A stretch of 8,090 bases of DNA from Chloroflexota bacterium. Its GTDB lineage: Bacteria > Chloroflexota > Anaerolineae > Anaerolineales > UBA4823. The stretch covers positions 1 through 8,090 of the forward strand of contig DAOVXM010000095.1 of NCBI GenBank assembly GCA_030636125.1, read 5' to 3'. Positions 7,442 to 8,090 of the stretch are shown in pieces. The position numbers and the translations under genes are program-made. The stretch's first letter is position 1, and every line of letters starts with the position of its first letter. The notes below the pieces were generated by a model. It saw only the letters and a list, made by a program, of their open reading frames with translations, made no database searches and was not told the DNA's origin.

Positions 7442-7446
7442 TCAGG

Positions 7447-8090
7447 ATGATTGTTTGGTTGATTTTTTTGTTGTTTCTTCTGGGATTAATTACCCTGATA
7501 TTACCGCGCCTTGTCACCGCGTTTTACGCCTGGCCACTCACTTATGAATTAGAAGAAACTTCCTCCAGGAGTGTAGCCATTGTTTTTGGAGCCGGTTTAT
7601 GGCGAGATGGAAGCCCAACCCCAGTTTTACGAGATAGGGTTGCCACTGCCGCAAAACTGTACTTCGATGGTAAAGTGAATAAGCTGTTATTGAGCGGCGA
7701 TAACTCGACTGAATTCTATAACGAGCCCGCGGCTATGCGCGCGTACGCTTTGAACTTGGGCGTACCTGAGGAGGTTATTGTCCTAGACTACGCAGGTCGC
7801 CGCACGTATGATACTTGCTACAGGGCGCGTGCGATATTTGGCATCCAAGATGCGATTCTCGTCACCCAGAAATTCCACTTACCACGCGCGATCTATACCT
7901 GTAATAATTTGGGGATACCCTCCGAGGGCGTCCCTGCCGACCTACGCGACTATCGAAAGCGATCAATATTTTTTTGGAATCTACGTGAAATCCCGGCAAC
8001 ATTAGTCGCCTTGTGGCAGATTCATATCACCCAACCTACTCCAATACTTGGTGATCCCGAACCAATATTCCCTCGAGAGGCACAATCATG
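7447..8090 (+). CDS. SanA/YdcF-type (DUF218) membrane protein, complete to the last codon or nearly so
   Basis: The frame gives 214 residues and runs off the window with TG as the last two bases; a following A would make the stop TGA, and the protein already looks complete. Residues 1-27 are a hydrophobic N-terminal membrane anchor or uncleaved signal; the rest resembles the DUF218 domain of SanA, ElyC and YdcF. Motifs are 'AIVFGAGLWRDGSPTPVL' (44-61), 'LLLSGDN' (80-86), 'YNEPAAMRAYA' (91-101), 'LDYAGRRTYDTCYRA' (113-127), 'VTQKFHLPRA' (139-148), 'REIPA' (180-184) and a closing 'LGDPEPI' (201-207). Escherichia coli SanA is an inner-membrane protein needed for envelope barrier function, including vancomycin exclusion at high temperature; its biochemical reaction is not established. 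An envelope role is inferred by similarity. The start is supported by GGAG five bases upstream and by the anchor beginning right after the ATG. It diverges from folC. Confidence 0.9.
   Translation, partial: MIVWLIFLLFLLGLITLILPRLVTAFYAWPLTYELEETSSRSVAIVFGAGLWRDGSPTPVLRDRVATAAKLYFDGKVNKLLLSGDNSTEFYNEPAAMRAYALNLGVPEEVIVLDYAGRRTYDTCYRARAIFGIQDAILVTQKFHLPRAIYTCNNLGIPSEGVPADLRDYRKRSIFFWNLREIPATLVALWQIHITQPTPILGDPEPIFPREAQS

Noticed and set aside
7160..7450. 96-codon plus-strand open frame crossing the folC start and the divergent spacer
   Set aside because: Half is antisense to the conserved folC N-terminus including its P-loop region, and it overlaps the SanA-like start; the composition is not protein-like.
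7808..8005. 65-codon plus-strand open frame in another frame of the SanA-like gene
   Set aside because: It is nested in the SanA-like coding region, whose frame carries all the family motifs.

Overview
This is an ordinary chromosomal housekeeping region, most likely from a Chloroflexota bacterium of the class Anaerolineae. That assignment is an inference from gene order and protein style: a baseplate-J-like protein ending in a WWPR(M)PLLPFR tail lies directly before ruvX and mltG, and a histidine phosphatase carries KHS in place of RHG. I recall both patterns from that phylum but could not search for them. Base composition is moderate and looks uniform. I see no insertion sequence, integrase, CRISPR array, tRNA or rRNA, and no gene-free stretch longer than about 130 bases.

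Left arm, plus strand, bases 2-3264: the C-terminal part of a baseplate-J-like protein (cut by the window start), then ruvX (YqgF-type Holliday junction resolvase), then mltG (endolytic murein transglycosylase) and a histidine phosphatase family protein. The first three are separated by 52 and 73 bases and may be co-transcribed. The phosphatase follows after 108 bases and has its own weak Shine-Dalgarno sequence.

Middle, minus strand, bases 7319 down to 3326: folC (folylpolyglutamate/dihydrofolate synthase) is followed after 25 bases by lon, an ATP-dependent protease with extra residues at both ends. The pair looks like a folC-lon operon. It converges with the phosphatase gene over a 61-base gap, where a perfect 14-base palindrome lies. 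A second inverted repeat covers the 3' end of the phosphatase coding sequence.

Right end, plus strand, from 7447: a SanA/YdcF-type (DUF218) membrane protein diverges from folC across a 127-base spacer with a candidate promoter for each direction. The window stops inside or just before its probable stop codon, and the last three bases may be the start codon of an overlapping next gene.

Functionally, mltG and the SanA-like gene concern the cell envelope, ruvX nucleic-acid processing, lon protein quality control and folC one-carbon cofactor retention. I find no convincing undescribed system. The best leads are the baseplate-J-like protein beside cell-wall and recombination genes, the histidine phosphatase with both phosphate-binding arginines replaced by lysine, and the extra tails on Lon.
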